Assembly: GCF_017741815.1 (NCBI RefSeq)
Contig: NZ_JAGHMF010000003.1
Location: forward strand, 248,001-312,000
Direction: 5' to 3'
DNA length: 64,000 nt
Source: Rhizobium sp. 16-488-2b
GTDB taxonomy: Bacteria > Pseudomonadota > Alphaproteobacteria > Rhizobiales > Rhizobiaceae
Shown here: positions 45,125-52,797 of the stretch, in pieces
How the letters are laid out: each line of letters starts with the position of its first letter
Position numbering within the stretch: position 1 is the stretch's first letter
The notes under the pieces: generated by a model
The model's database searches: none
What the model saw: only the letters and a program-made list of their open reading frames with translations
Told to the model about the DNA's origin: nothing
Position numbers and translations under genes: made by a program

Positions 45125-45880
45125 TCAATAGATATCGAAGGGGAAATACTGCTTGGTGATCTTCTGGTAGGTGCCGTTGGCAACAAGCGCGTCGATCGCC
45201 TTGTTGAAACGCTCCTTCAGCTCCGTCTCGCCCTTGCGGATGCCGATGCCGGCCTGCGTCTCGCTGCCCGGGATATCACCGAGCAGCTTGCAGCAATCCT
45301 TCCCGGCCTTGTTCAGCCAGTCGACGACCACGAACTTGTCGGAGACCACGGCGTCAGTGCGGCCGTTCTGCAGGTCCGCCACCGCCTCGTCCTGCGTCGG
45401 ATAGAGCTTCGCCTCGGCGCCGCCCTTGGCGTAGACGTCGCTGGTATAATTGGCCTGCGTCGTCGATGCCTGCGCGCCGACCACCTTGCCCTTCATGTCC
45501 TCGACAGTAACGCCCTTGATCGGGCTGTCCTTGGGCACGGCGACGGCTAGCGGCGTCGTGTAGTATTTGTTGGTGAAGTCGATCTGCTGCTTGCGCTCCT
45601 CGGTGATGCTCATCGAGGCGATGATCGCGTCGTATTTCTTGGCCAGCAGACCGGGAATGATGCCGTCCCAATCCTGGGCAACGATCGTGCACTTGGCCTT
45701 CATTTCCTCGCACAGCGCCTTGGCCATATCGACATCGAGCCCCTTCAGGCTGCCGTCTGATTCCACGTAGTTGAAGGGAGGGTAGGCGCCCTCGGTGGCG
45801 ATCCGGATGGTGTCTTCGGCGGAGGCCAGGTGCGCCGTGGCAAGAAGTGCCGCGGCCGTCAGCAAGATCGTCTTTTTCAT
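45125..45880 (-). CDS. Amino-acid ABC transporter periplasmic binding protein (lysine/arginine/ornithine type)
   Basis: A 251-aa exported protein with a signal peptide (MKKTILLTAAALLATAHLAS, cut near ASA/EDT). The PBPb fold motifs are IATEGAYPPFNYVESDGSLK, GLDVDMAKALCEEM, DGIIPGLLAKKYDAIIASMS and the terminal YQKITKQYFPFDIY. These resemble ArgT/HisJ/OccT-type basic amino-acid binders. Conserved Asp, Arg-loop and two cysteines (KDCCKL) are seen. No permease or ATPase gene is adjacent, so it may be an orphan feeding a distant transporter. AAGGGAACATC precedes the ATG. Confidence 0.9.
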   Translation of the reverse strand: MKKTILLTAAALLATAHLASAEDTIRIATEGAYPPFNYVESDGSLKGLDVDMAKALCEEMKAKCTIVAQDWDGIIPGLLAKKYDAIIASMSITEERKQQIDFTNKYYTTPLAVAVPKDSPIKGVTVEDMKGKVVGAQASTTQANYTSDVYAKGGAEAKLYPTQDEAVADLQNGRTDAVVSDKFVVVDWLNKAGKDCCKLLGDIPGSETQAGIGIRKGETELKERFNKAIDALVANGTYQKITKQYFPFDIY

Positions 45881-46022
45881 TGATGTTCCCTTTTGGAGTG
45901 TTTTGACACTGCAACCTTAGCTGATCCCAATCGCTTCACAAGTCTTCGCTGAATAAGCCCAAAGTCTACCGCCCGGGCGCAATCGCGCCGACCGCGAAAA
46001 GAGGATTGACGGGCGGAATAAT

Positions 46023-46043
46023 CATGGATATATTTTGTCCATG
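46023..46043. promoter_or_regulatory. Operator-like inverted repeat before the Rrf2-AhpD pair
   Basis: CATGGA and TCCATG flank a 9-base AT-rich centre, 19 bases before the Rrf2 start codon. It is a plausible autoregulatory Rrf2 site overlapping the promoter. Confidence 0.5.
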
Positions 46044-46061
46044 AATTGAGGAGTTGATCGC

Positions 46062-46562
46062 ATGAAACTCGGAGACGGTGTCGAACAGGCCATTCACAGC
46101 GTGGCGATGCTTTCGGGTTTGTCCGAGGGTGGCGTGCTGTCGGCCGCAGCACTTGCGGAGTTTCACGGGGTGTCGACGAGCTATCTTCTGAAGCATCTGC
46201 AAGCGCTGTCGGGCGCCGGCATCCTCCACACCGTGCCCGGCCCGAAAGGTGGCTATCGCCTCGCCAGGCCCGCCGAGAAGATCACGCTGCTGGATATCGT
46301 TCTGGCTGTCGAGGGACCGGCGCCGGCCTTTCGCTGCAATGAAATTCGCCAGCGCGGGCCGAACCCGGCGCCGGATCGCTTCTTTTTGAAGCCGTGCAAC
46401 ATCTCGGCGGCGATGTTGAAGGCCGAGCGTGTCTATCGCGCCGAGCTTGCCAAGACCACCATTGCCGATCTCGGCGCCGAACTGGCGGAGATCGACGACG
46501 GGACGATCGCAGCCAGAAGCTGCGCGTTCCTGGAACTGCATGAACGTCGAACGGCTCGCTGA
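46062..46562 (+). CDS. Rrf2-family transcriptional regulator
   Basis: A 166-aa winged-helix regulator. The DNA-binding part has GVSTSYLLKHLQALSGAGIL and the wing GPKGGYRLARPAEKITLLDI. Only two cysteines occur in the sensor loop (FRCNEIR and KPCNIS), so a three-cysteine iron-sulfur cluster like that of IscR or NsrR is not evident; a thiol switch is possible. GAGGAG precedes the ATG. The AhpD-like gene follows 21 bases on, which suggests the pair senses and handles peroxide or electrophiles. Confidence 0.9.
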   Translation: MKLGDGVEQAIHSVAMLSGLSEGGVLSAAALAEFHGVSTSYLLKHLQALSGAGILHTVPGPKGGYRLARPAEKITLLDIVLAVEGPAPAFRCNEIRQRGPNPAPDRFFLKPCNISAAMLKAERVYRAELAKTTIADLGAELAEIDDGTIAARSCAFLELHERRTAR

Positions 46563-46583
46563 GCCATCAAAGGAGAAAGTGCC

Positions 46584-47045
46584 ATGCAACCGCGTTTCAA
46601 TTTCGCCAAGGCCGCACCCGATGCCTACAAGGCTGTGCTTGCGCTTGAGGATTACGTCCAGAAGTCCGGCCTCGAACGCCGCTTCATCCACTTGATCAAG
46701 CTGCGCGCATCGCAGATCAACGGCTGTGCCTACTGCGTCGACATGCACGTCAAGGAAGCTCGCCACGACGGCCTGAGCGAACAGTGGATCAATCTCATCT
46801 GCGTCTGGCATGAATCGCCCGTCTATGACGAACGCGAGCGCGCGCTGCTCGGCTGGGTCGATGCCGTCACCAAGGTCGCCCAGACGGGCGCGCCCGATGC
46901 CGACTATGAAGCGCTCAAGGCGCATTTCAACGAAGCCGAGATGATGAACATCACGGTTGCCATCGGCGCCATCAACGTCTGGAACCGCCTGGCCGTCGGC
47001 TTCCGCGCCCAGCACCCGATTGACAAGCCGGCCAAGGCCGCCTGA
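46584..47045 (+). CDS. AhpD-like alkylhydroperoxidase / carboxymuconolactone decarboxylase family protein
   Basis: A 153-aa helical protein. The redox motif CAYCVDMHVKEARHDG is the AhpD CxxC followed by the conserved histidine, so it is likely a peroxidase or thiol-reducing protein rather than a decarboxylase. FIHLIKLRASQINGC precedes it and INVWNRLAVGFR ends the family core. AAGGAG lies before the ATG. It is the second gene of the Rrf2 operon and ends with a terminator. Confidence 0.92.
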   Translation: MQPRFNFAKAAPDAYKAVLALEDYVQKSGLERRFIHLIKLRASQINGCAYCVDMHVKEARHDGLSEQWINLICVWHESPVYDERERALLGWVDAVTKVAQTGAPDADYEALKAHFNEAEMMNITVAIGAINVWNRLAVGFRAQHPIDKPAKAA

Positions 47046-47065
47046 TCTCATCATGAATGTTAGAC

Positions 47066-47096
47066 CGGGCTGGCGGCGATACCGCCGGCCCGTTTT
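47066..47096 (+). terminator. Terminator of the Rrf2-AhpD operon
   Basis: CGGGCTGGCGG and CCGCCGGCCCG form an 11-bp stem (one G-U) with a 5-base loop, followed by TTTTCGTT. Confidence 0.8.
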
Positions 47097-47104
47097 CGTT
47101 CAAG

Positions 47105-47689
47105 TCAGCTGCAGCCGCCCTGCAACTGCCGCTGATAGGTCGCAGCCATGCCCGCAAACCGCTGCGCCGTCTTCTGCAGCTGCGCATTCGAGCGCCAGTC
47201 GCCGCGCATATAACCCTTCGGACCGGAATAATAGGCGAGGTAGAGGCTGTAGGCGTCGTTGAGCTGGATGCCCGTCGTCTGGCTGTTCTGCCAGTGATAC
47301 CAGCCGATGAAGTCGATCGCGTCGGAGAAGTTGGTGCGCCGCGCGCTCCAGTTTCCGGTTGCCGATTGGTAGTGATCCCAGGTGCCGTTGAGCGCCTGCG
47401 AATAGCCATAGGCCGTCGATTGCCGCTTCCACGGGATGAAGCCGAACAGTTTGGTGCGCGGCGGCCGTGCATTCGGCTGGAAGCCCGATTCCGTATACAT
47501 CGTCGCCATCAGGATCGGCACCGGCACGCCATATTTCTTCTCGGCTTTCTCCGCCGAGCGCTGCCAGCTGGTGAACATCCCGTCGCGCTGGTCGAACACC
47601 GCGCAGATGTTTCGTGTCTGTTTGGGAGCAGTCGCGCAGCCGGCAAGAACAGCCAGCACCACGACGGCAAGGAGAGTACGGATACGCAT
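47105..47689 (-). CDS. Lytic transglycosylase-like (SLT) lipoprotein
   Basis: A 194-aa envelope protein with lipobox VLAVLAGCATAP (Cys18) and an SLT-type lysozyme domain: PVPILMATMYTESGFQPNA contains the catalytic glutamate in TESGF, followed by AYGYSQALNGTWDHYQ and AYSLYLAYYSGPKGYMRG. It would cleave peptidoglycan strands. It is smaller than the Slt70 enzymes but the domain is complete. It converges on the AhpD-like gene. Confidence 0.9.
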   Translation of the reverse strand: MRIRTLLAVVVLAVLAGCATAPKQTRNICAVFDQRDGMFTSWQRSAEKAEKKYGVPVPILMATMYTESGFQPNARPPRTKLFGFIPWKRQSTAYGYSQALNGTWDHYQSATGNWSARRTNFSDAIDFIGWYHWQNSQTTGIQLNDAYSLYLAYYSGPKGYMRGDWRSNAQLQKTAQRFAGMAATYQRQLQGGCS

Positions 47690-47819
47690 GACTAAACCTC
47701 TCGACGTCCGAGAGATTACTAACTGGTAAACGTTAATGGTCGGTTTTTAGACAATGACGATGCCGTGATCATCTCGTGGCGAGACCGGGGCAGGCCCATC
47801 CAGCCGCGGCCGCGATCGA

Positions 47820-48626
47820 TCACTCCTTGCGGAACACCACGCTGGCGCCCCAGCCGGTCACGACGGCCAGGAACACGGCAAACAGGCCATAGATGATCGG
47901 CTGCTCATGCGCGGCATCGGTGATCGTCTGCTCGATGCCGGTCTTGATCACCCGCAAAGGCGCCGATTTCTCGGTCACGAACTTGCCGCTCTTGAACAGA
48001 TAGGCGCGAACCGTATGCACGCCGTTCGGAATGTTGGCGGGCAGCCGCAGGCTCGCCTTGAACAGGTTGGAGCTGACGAAACGTACGCCGCTCGGATCGC
48101 GGACATAAAGGCCGCTGCGCTCCTGCAGCCGGCGATAAGCGTCACGGAACTCGCCGACATTGCTGGCATTGCCGAGAAAGCCCATCGGCGTCAGCGGAAT
48201 ATGGTCGATGCCGATGCCGCGATCGGTGAGATCAAGCGGCGTCGTAACGTCGTCGAGCATGCGCGAACTCGACATCGAATAGGAATGCGGCACAGTCTCG
48301 AAGGTCATCGAATGCGTGTTGACCCAGATGCCGAACACCCGCTCCTTCTTGCGCACCGTGGCGTTGTCGCGCGGGCCTTCCAGCACGACGACCACGTCAT
48401 ATTGGCCGATTGCGAGCAGCAGGCTGTCGGTGTTGGTCAAGGCGCCGAAGATCGTCAGATCCGCGCCGTGAAAGTCGGAGGTGATGGCGATCTCGCTGGT
48501 CGATGTGCCGATCTCCAACCCCTCGGCAACCGGCTGCGGCGCCTGGCCGGGCAGCAGCGTCTGCGCGCCGGCGGCCGTCGGCATCAGCATGAGGGAGACA
48601 AGCAGGGTCCTGAGCAGGTGACGCAT
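47820..48626 (-). CDS. TIGR02186-family membrane-anchored protein
   Basis: A 268-aa protein with a signal peptide (LLVSLMLMPTAAGAQ), a beta-rich extracytoplasmic domain, and a C-terminal membrane span (IIYGLFAVFLAVVTGWGASV) ending in VFRKE. The block VEGLEIGTSTSEIAITSDFH-type start and VVVVLEGPRDNATVRKKERV identify the alphaproteobacterial TIGR02186 family, of unknown function. Its ATG shares one base with the TauE stop codon (TGATG), so translation is coupled and the protein probably acts with that exporter. Confidence 0.88.
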   Translation of the reverse strand: MRHLLRTLLVSLMLMPTAAGAQTLLPGQAPQPVAEGLEIGTSTSEIAITSDFHGADLTIFGALTNTDSLLLAIGQYDVVVVLEGPRDNATVRKKERVFGIWVNTHSMTFETVPHSYSMSSSRMLDDVTTPLDLTDRGIGIDHIPLTPMGFLGNASNVGEFRDAYRRLQERSGLYVRDPSGVRFVSSNLFKASLRLPANIPNGVHTVRAYLFKSGKFVTEKSAPLRVIKTGIEQTITDAAHEQPIIYGLFAVFLAVVTGWGASVVFRKE

Positions 48627-49546
48627 CAGTTCGCACCCATCACGACCGAATAGATATCGCTCGGCGTGACGACCAGCGCCACGGCAAGGCGAAGGCCGAC
48701 GGCGAGAACGAGCAGCCCAAGCAGCGCGCGCAGCTGCTCGCCGCGCAGCTTCTGCCCGACGCGAACGCCATATTGCGCGCCGATCACACCCGCGATCATC
48801 AGGATGAAGGCCAGCACGATATCGACCGAGAAGTTGGTCGCGGCCTGCACGACCGTCGTATAGGCGGTGACGAAGATGATCTGGAACAGCGACGTTCCGA
48901 CGACGACGTTGGTCGGAATGCGAAGCAGATAGATCATCGCCGGCACCATGATGAAGCCGCCGCCGACGCCCATGACAGACGTCAGGATGCCGATGCCGAA
49001 ACCGAGTGCAATGATCGGGATGACGCTGAGAAAGATCTTCGATTTCTTGAACCGCATCTTCAGCGGCAGGCGGTGAACCCAGTGATGATGCCCCGGCCGG
49101 CGTGGTGCGGCCGGAATGTTCTTCGATGCGCGCCGCATCGCATTGACGCTTTCAAGCAGCATCAGCCCGCCGACCGTGCCGAGGAAAAGCACGTACATCA
49201 GGGAGATGATCAGATCGAGCTGGCCGAGCCGGCGCAACAGCGAAAACACCCAGATGCCGATGGTGGCACCCGCGAGACCGCCCGCCAGAAGCACCGAGCC
49301 GAGCTTCACATCCAGCGTCCCGCGCCTGAAGTGGGTGAGCGCGCCCGAGATCGACGAGGCGACGACCTGGTTGGCGCCGGTGGCAACAGCGACGACGGGA
49401 GGGATGTTGTAGAAGATCAGAAGCGGCGTGATCAGAAAGCCGCCGCCCACGCCGAACATGCCGGACAGGAAGCCGACGGCCGCACCCATGCCGAGGATGA
49501 TGAAAATGTTCACCGACAATTCTGCGATGGGCAGATAGATTGTCAC
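48626..49546 (-). CDS. TauE/SafE-family sulfite/organosulfonate exporter
   Basis: A 306-aa inner-membrane permease with about eight spans in two repeats, each starting with a glycine motif: GFLSGMFGVGGGFLITPLLI and GILTSVMGVGGGFIMVPAMI. Members export sulfite or sulfoacetate. The GTG at 49546 has GGGGTCGGCT upstream and gives the usual start (VTIYLPIAELSVN); another GTG at 49594 adds 16 residues with no ribosome site. It forms a pair with the TIGR02186 protein, an arrangement seen across Rhizobiales. Confidence 0.9.
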   Translation of the reverse strand: MTIYLPIAELSVNIFIILGMGAAVGFLSGMFGVGGGFLITPLLIFYNIPPVVAVATGANQVVASSISGALTHFRRGTLDVKLGSVLLAGGLAGATIGIWVFSLLRRLGQLDLIISLMYVLFLGTVGGLMLLESVNAMRRASKNIPAAPRRPGHHHWVHRLPLKMRFKKSKIFLSVIPIIALGFGIGILTSVMGVGGGFIMVPAMIYLLRIPTNVVVGTSLFQIIFVTAYTTVVQAATNFSVDIVLAFILMIAGVIGAQYGVRVGQKLRGEQLRALLGLLVLAVGLRLAVALVVTPSDIYSVVMGAN

Positions 49547-49823
49547 AGCCGACCCCGATTTGCGGACGACCCGGCGGGCCGTTGCGTTCCCCACGTTTTA
49601 TGCGAATGAGACACCGTAGCTTGAAATCGTTGCGATAGGCTTTCGATCAGCGACACCGCGTCTCCTCAATACGCGAAGAATTCTGATTAGTCAGGCTTTT
49701 TTCAGGTTTTGTGACAATCACGGCACACTCGTGCGCGGAAGCGCCCGAACGCCCGGTAGTGCGATTGAACGCTAGGTGGCGGCTCCCTAGATTGGCCGCG
49801 CGGAACAAAGCACGGGGAACGAT

Positions 49824-50426
49824 GTGGGATCAGCCATTCGAATGTTGACGCTGGGTGCGCTGATCGCATCGATGCCTGTTATGGCGCTCGCGCAGTGGAA
49901 GCCGGCTGAGGAGGTGCGCAACTATGCCATATCAGGCACAAGCGGCGCCGAACTCTACGGCTCGATCGGCGAGCGCGGCCCCGAGGTCGGCGGCCAGTCC
50001 AGGGTGATCGCCCACACCACGTTCAAGCTGACATGGACACGCAAATACGAACGGCAGCCCGATAATGCCTGCATTCTCACGGTCGCCAAGCCGAAGCTGA
50101 CGATCATCTATACGCTGCCCAAACCGTCCGCCAAGCTCTCGCCTTCGGTGCAAGCCAGTTGGAACAGCTTCATCGAGGCGATCCGCAAGCATGAGCGGGT
50201 GCATGGCGACACCATCATCGACATGGTGCATGAGATCGAGACGCTGAGCGTGGGCTTTTCCGCGCCGGATGATCCCGATTGCCGAAAGATCCGCACCAAT
50301 CTCACCGAGCGTCTCGGCGAGATATCCGGCAGGCAGCGCCAGCGGGGTCGCGATTTCGATCGGGTGGAGATGAGCGACGGCGGCAATGTGCAGGCGCTCA
50401 TCCTGAAGCTCGTCAACGGCCCCTGA
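49824..50426 (+). CDS. DUF922 secreted putative zinc protease
   Basis: A 200-aa exported protein with a signal peptide (MLTLGALIASMPVMALAQ) and the DUF922 domain. The motif HERVHGD in IRKHERVHGDTIIDM is an HExxH zinc site with Glu as catalytic base, so it is probably a small zincin. The aromatic and cysteine pairs (DNACIL and DDPDCRKI) are compatible with a disulfide. The start is GTG at 49824, with CACGGGGAACG upstream; an ATG six codons in is possible. Confidence 0.85.
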   Translation: MGSAIRMLTLGALIASMPVMALAQWKPAEEVRNYAISGTSGAELYGSIGERGPEVGGQSRVIAHTTFKLTWTRKYERQPDNACILTVAKPKLTIIYTLPKPSAKLSPSVQASWNSFIEAIRKHERVHGDTIIDMVHEIETLSVGFSAPDDPDCRKIRTNLTERLGEISGRQRQRGRDFDRVEMSDGGNVQALILKLVNGP

Positions 50427-50448
50427 CAGCGGGGCCGTCCGCTCGAGG

Positions 50449-51078
50449 TCAGCCGCCGGTTGCCGCCGCGACATGCGGCCAGACTTCCAGGCCGCCGCGA
50501 TAGATCATGTGCAGGGCGACATAGACGATGATCGCAAGGCCGATATAGGCGATCCAGTGATAGCGGTTGAGCAGGCGCGCGATGAAGTTCGCAGCAATAC
50601 CCATCATCGCGATCGAGAGAATCAGGCCGATGACAAGCACGGTCGGATGCTCGCGGGCCGCACCCGCTACGGCAAGCACGTTGTCGAGCGACATCGATAC
50701 GTCGGCGATAACGATCTGCGTGGCCGCCTGGAAGAAGGTCTTGCGAGGAACCTGCGCGCCTTCGGCATGCTCGCCTTCACCGTCCTGGGCATTATTGGCG
50801 CGGATTTCCCGCCACATCTTCCAGCAGACCCAGAGCAACAGGATGCCACCTGCCAGCAGCAGGCCAATGATCTCGAGCAATTGCACGGTAACGCTGGCGA
50901 GCGCGATGCGCAGCACGGTGGCGGCCAGAATGCCGACCAGAATGGCCTTCTTGCGCTGATCGGGCGCAAGGCCTGCTGCCGCGAGCCCGATAACGACGGC
51001 ATTGTCGCCGGCCAGAACCAGGTCGATGACAATGACCTGCAGAAGCGCCAGCAAGCCGGCGGATGTGAATATTTCCAT
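50449..51078 (-). CDS. TerC/YjbE-family integral membrane protein
   Basis: A 209-aa membrane protein with about seven spans. The two conserved acidic motifs are present: VIDLVLAGDNAVVIGLAAAG and IADVSMSLDNVLAVAGAARE, which in TerC proteins bind metal ions, and several homologs export manganese. A charged loop (NAQDGEGEHAEGAQVPRKT) separates the halves. The ATG at 51078 follows AGGGATAA; 16 earlier codons in frame are unsupported. It stands alone. Confidence 0.88.
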   Translation of the reverse strand: MEIFTSAGLLALLQVIVIDLVLAGDNAVVIGLAAAGLAPDQRKKAILVGILAATVLRIALASVTVQLLEIIGLLLAGGILLLWVCWKMWREIRANNAQDGEGEHAEGAQVPRKTFFQAATQIVIADVSMSLDNVLAVAGAAREHPTVLVIGLILSIAMMGIAANFIARLLNRYHWIAYIGLAIIVYVALHMIYRGGLEVWPHVAAATGG

Positions 51079-51203
51079 GATGCAATTATCCCTGCGCTGC
51101 GCGAAGCCTCTCCCCGGCGTCGCCAAGGCTTAAAGGATCGGTCGGCAATGGATCAAGTGCTGTCGGCCAGCTTCGGCAAAAGATCCGCGCCTTTCGCGTA
51201 AAT

Positions 51204-51680
51204 TCAGCCGGAAGCCGATTGTTCCGCGTGAATGTTGCCGTGGATGTTGCACTGTCCTTCGGGCATGCGTCGGTCGAAATCGGCGGCGATGTCGGCAATG
51301 GTCACCGTGCGGAAGCGTTCCAGCAGAAGCGCTTCGGCCTCCTTCAGCGCATCGCCGAGCTTGGCATCGACGGCCTGCTCCACGAGGCACTCCGGCTGAT
51401 CGACCGAAGGCCCGATCGCAAACAGCGGCGGCTTGCCGATCGCCTCGTAGATGTCGAGGAGCGTGATCTGGTCGAGCCCGCGCGCCAATTCCCAGCCGCC
51501 GCCATGCCCCTGTTCGGAGCGGACGTAGCCAAAGTCGCGCAGGCCCGCCATGGTGCGCCTGACGACCACGGCATTGGTGCAGAGCATTTTCGAAATGGTT
51601 TCCGATGTCGCGCGCTTGTAGTGCCGGTCCATGTGGATCAACACGTGCAGCATGCGCGAAAGGCGGCTGTCGCGTCTCAT
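51204..51680 (-). CDS. Rrf2-family transcriptional regulator (YwnA/HypR-like)
   Basis: A 158-aa winged-helix regulator. The DNA-binding part has ATSETISKMLCTNAVVVRRT and the wing GHGGGWELARGLDQITLLDI. Cysteines at CTNAVV, ECLVEQ and QCNIHGN could form a redox switch, with the first one placed like the hypochlorite/disulfide-sensing Cys of HypR-type proteins. It is divergent from a thioredoxin-reductase-like flavoprotein, suggesting redox control of that gene. Confidence 0.88.
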   Translation of the reverse strand: MRRDSRLSRMLHVLIHMDRHYKRATSETISKMLCTNAVVVRRTMAGLRDFGYVRSEQGHGGGWELARGLDQITLLDIYEAIGKPPLFAIGPSVDQPECLVEQAVDAKLGDALKEAEALLLERFRTVTIADIAADFDRRMPEGQCNIHGNIHAEQSASG

Positions 51681-51722
51681 TCGCTTACTCCTGTTGCGAT
51701 CAATCTAGCGCCGGAGCCCATC

Positions 51723-51775
51723 TGTAACAAGATAGGTTACATGTCTTGACGTCAAGCTTTCATGTAACATATGAA
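51723..51775 (+). promoter_or_regulatory. Divergent Rrf2/flavoprotein control region with TGTAAC repeats
   Basis: TGTAAC and GTTACA form an inverted repeat with a 7-base gap (51723-51741). A perfect palindrome CTTGACGTCAAG follows at 51745-51756 and another TGTAAC at 51764. TTGACG (51747-51752), 17 bases, ATATGA (51770-51775) is a candidate promoter for the flavoprotein gene, so a regulator bound at the repeats would govern it. Confidence 0.5.
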
Positions 51776-51798
51776 GATGCGAGAAATAGGAGAACGTC

Positions 51799-52698
51799 AT
51801 GACCTACGATGTGATCATTGTCGGCGGCAGCTTCGCCGGCCAGTCCGCCGCCATGCAGCTTGCCCGCGCGCGCCGGAAGGTGCTGGTTGTCGATGGGCGC
51901 AAGCCGCGCAACCGTTTCGCTGAAGCGTCCCACGGCTTCCTCGGCCAAGACGGCAAGGCGCCGGCAGCGATCATCGCCGAGGCATCCCGCCAGCTCGGCC
52001 TCTACAACACGGCGACGCAGCTGGAGGGCGAAGCAACCGAGATCGGCAGGGAAGGTGACCTCTTCGCCCTCACGCTCGCCGACGGCACCACGCAGCGCGC
52101 CACCCGCATCGTGCTTGCCACCGGTGTCCGCGACGAACTGCCTGATATCGAGGGGCTGCAACAGCGCTGGGGCAAGACGGTGATCCATTGCCCCTATTGC
52201 CACGGCTATGAAGTCGCCGACCGGCCGCTCGGCGTGCTCGCCGGCAATCCGATGTCGGTGCATCAAGCGCAGATGATCCCGGATTGGGGACCGACCACCT
52301 ATTTCACGCAAGGCCAATGGGAGCCTGATCCCGAGCAGGCGGCCCTGCTCGATGCGCGCGGCGTCGTGATTGTCCGCAGCCCGGTCGTCGAATTGCTGGG
52401 AGAGGGGACCGACCTGGAAGCCGTTCGTCTCAAGGATGGCAGCGTCCTGCCGCTCGGCGGCCTGTTCGTCGCGCCGAAGACGCATCTGACGAGCCCGCTT
52501 GCCGAACAGCTCGGCTGCGCGCTTGAGGCCGGTCCCACCGGCCCCTTTATCCGCGTCGACAATTTTCAGCAGACCACGGTCAAGGGCGTCTACGCCGCCG
52601 GCGATGCCGCCGTCGCGATGGCCAATGCGACCATGGCGTCCGCTGCAGGCGTCATGGCCGGCGTTGCCGCCCACCGCTCGCTGATCATGCCGGATTGA
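51799..52698 (+). CDS. Thioredoxin-reductase-like FAD/NAD(P) oxidoreductase
   Basis: A 299-aa flavoprotein of the TrxR fold. It has the FAD-binding GGSFAGQSAAMQLARARRKV, the redox pair CPYCHGYE (about residues 133-140) and the C-terminal VKGVYAAGDAAVAMANATMA. The NADPH motif GxGxxA is poor (LGVLAGNPMSVHQAQM), so it may use another donor or be one of the ferredoxin/NAD-independent TrxR-like proteins. Divergent from an Rrf2 regulator. GGAG precedes the ATG. A role in disulfide or electrophile reduction is inferred. Confidence 0.9.
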   Translation: MTYDVIIVGGSFAGQSAAMQLARARRKVLVVDGRKPRNRFAEASHGFLGQDGKAPAAIIAEASRQLGLYNTATQLEGEATEIGREGDLFALTLADGTTQRATRIVLATGVRDELPDIEGLQQRWGKTVIHCPYCHGYEVADRPLGVLAGNPMSVHQAQMIPDWGPTTYFTQGQWEPDPEQAALLDARGVVIVRSPVVELLGEGTDLEAVRLKDGSVLPLGGLFVAPKTHLTSPLAEQLGCALEAGPTGPFIRVDNFQQTTVKGVYAAGDAAVAMANATMASAAGVMAGVAAHRSLIMPD

Positions 52699-52738
52699 GC
52701 ACGCTTCGGGCGAGGGCGCTGGCAAGCACCGCCTTCAT

Positions 52739-52784
52739 CAAACAAAAATCCCCGCAAACACCGGTTTGCGCGGATTTTTGTTTG
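52739..52784. terminator. Large bidirectional terminator
   Basis: CAAACAAAAATCC pairs perfectly with GGATTTTTGTTTG, and inside that GCAAAC pairs with GTTTGC around ACCG. The T- and A-rich arms allow it to end both the flavoprotein gene and podJ. Confidence 0.88.
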
Positions 52785-52797
52785 AGCCATTGCTTGA

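Noticed and set aside
43089..45131. 680-codon plus-strand frame opposite the Lhr-like helicase
   Set aside because: Antisense shadow; no ribosome site or recognisable domain, and the helicase frame carries all conserved motifs.
51079..51203. Possible yybP-ykoY manganese riboswitch before the TerC-family gene
   Set aside because: GGGGAG and some pairing are present, but the conserved yybP-ykoY loop sequences are not convincingly there, so I did not call it.
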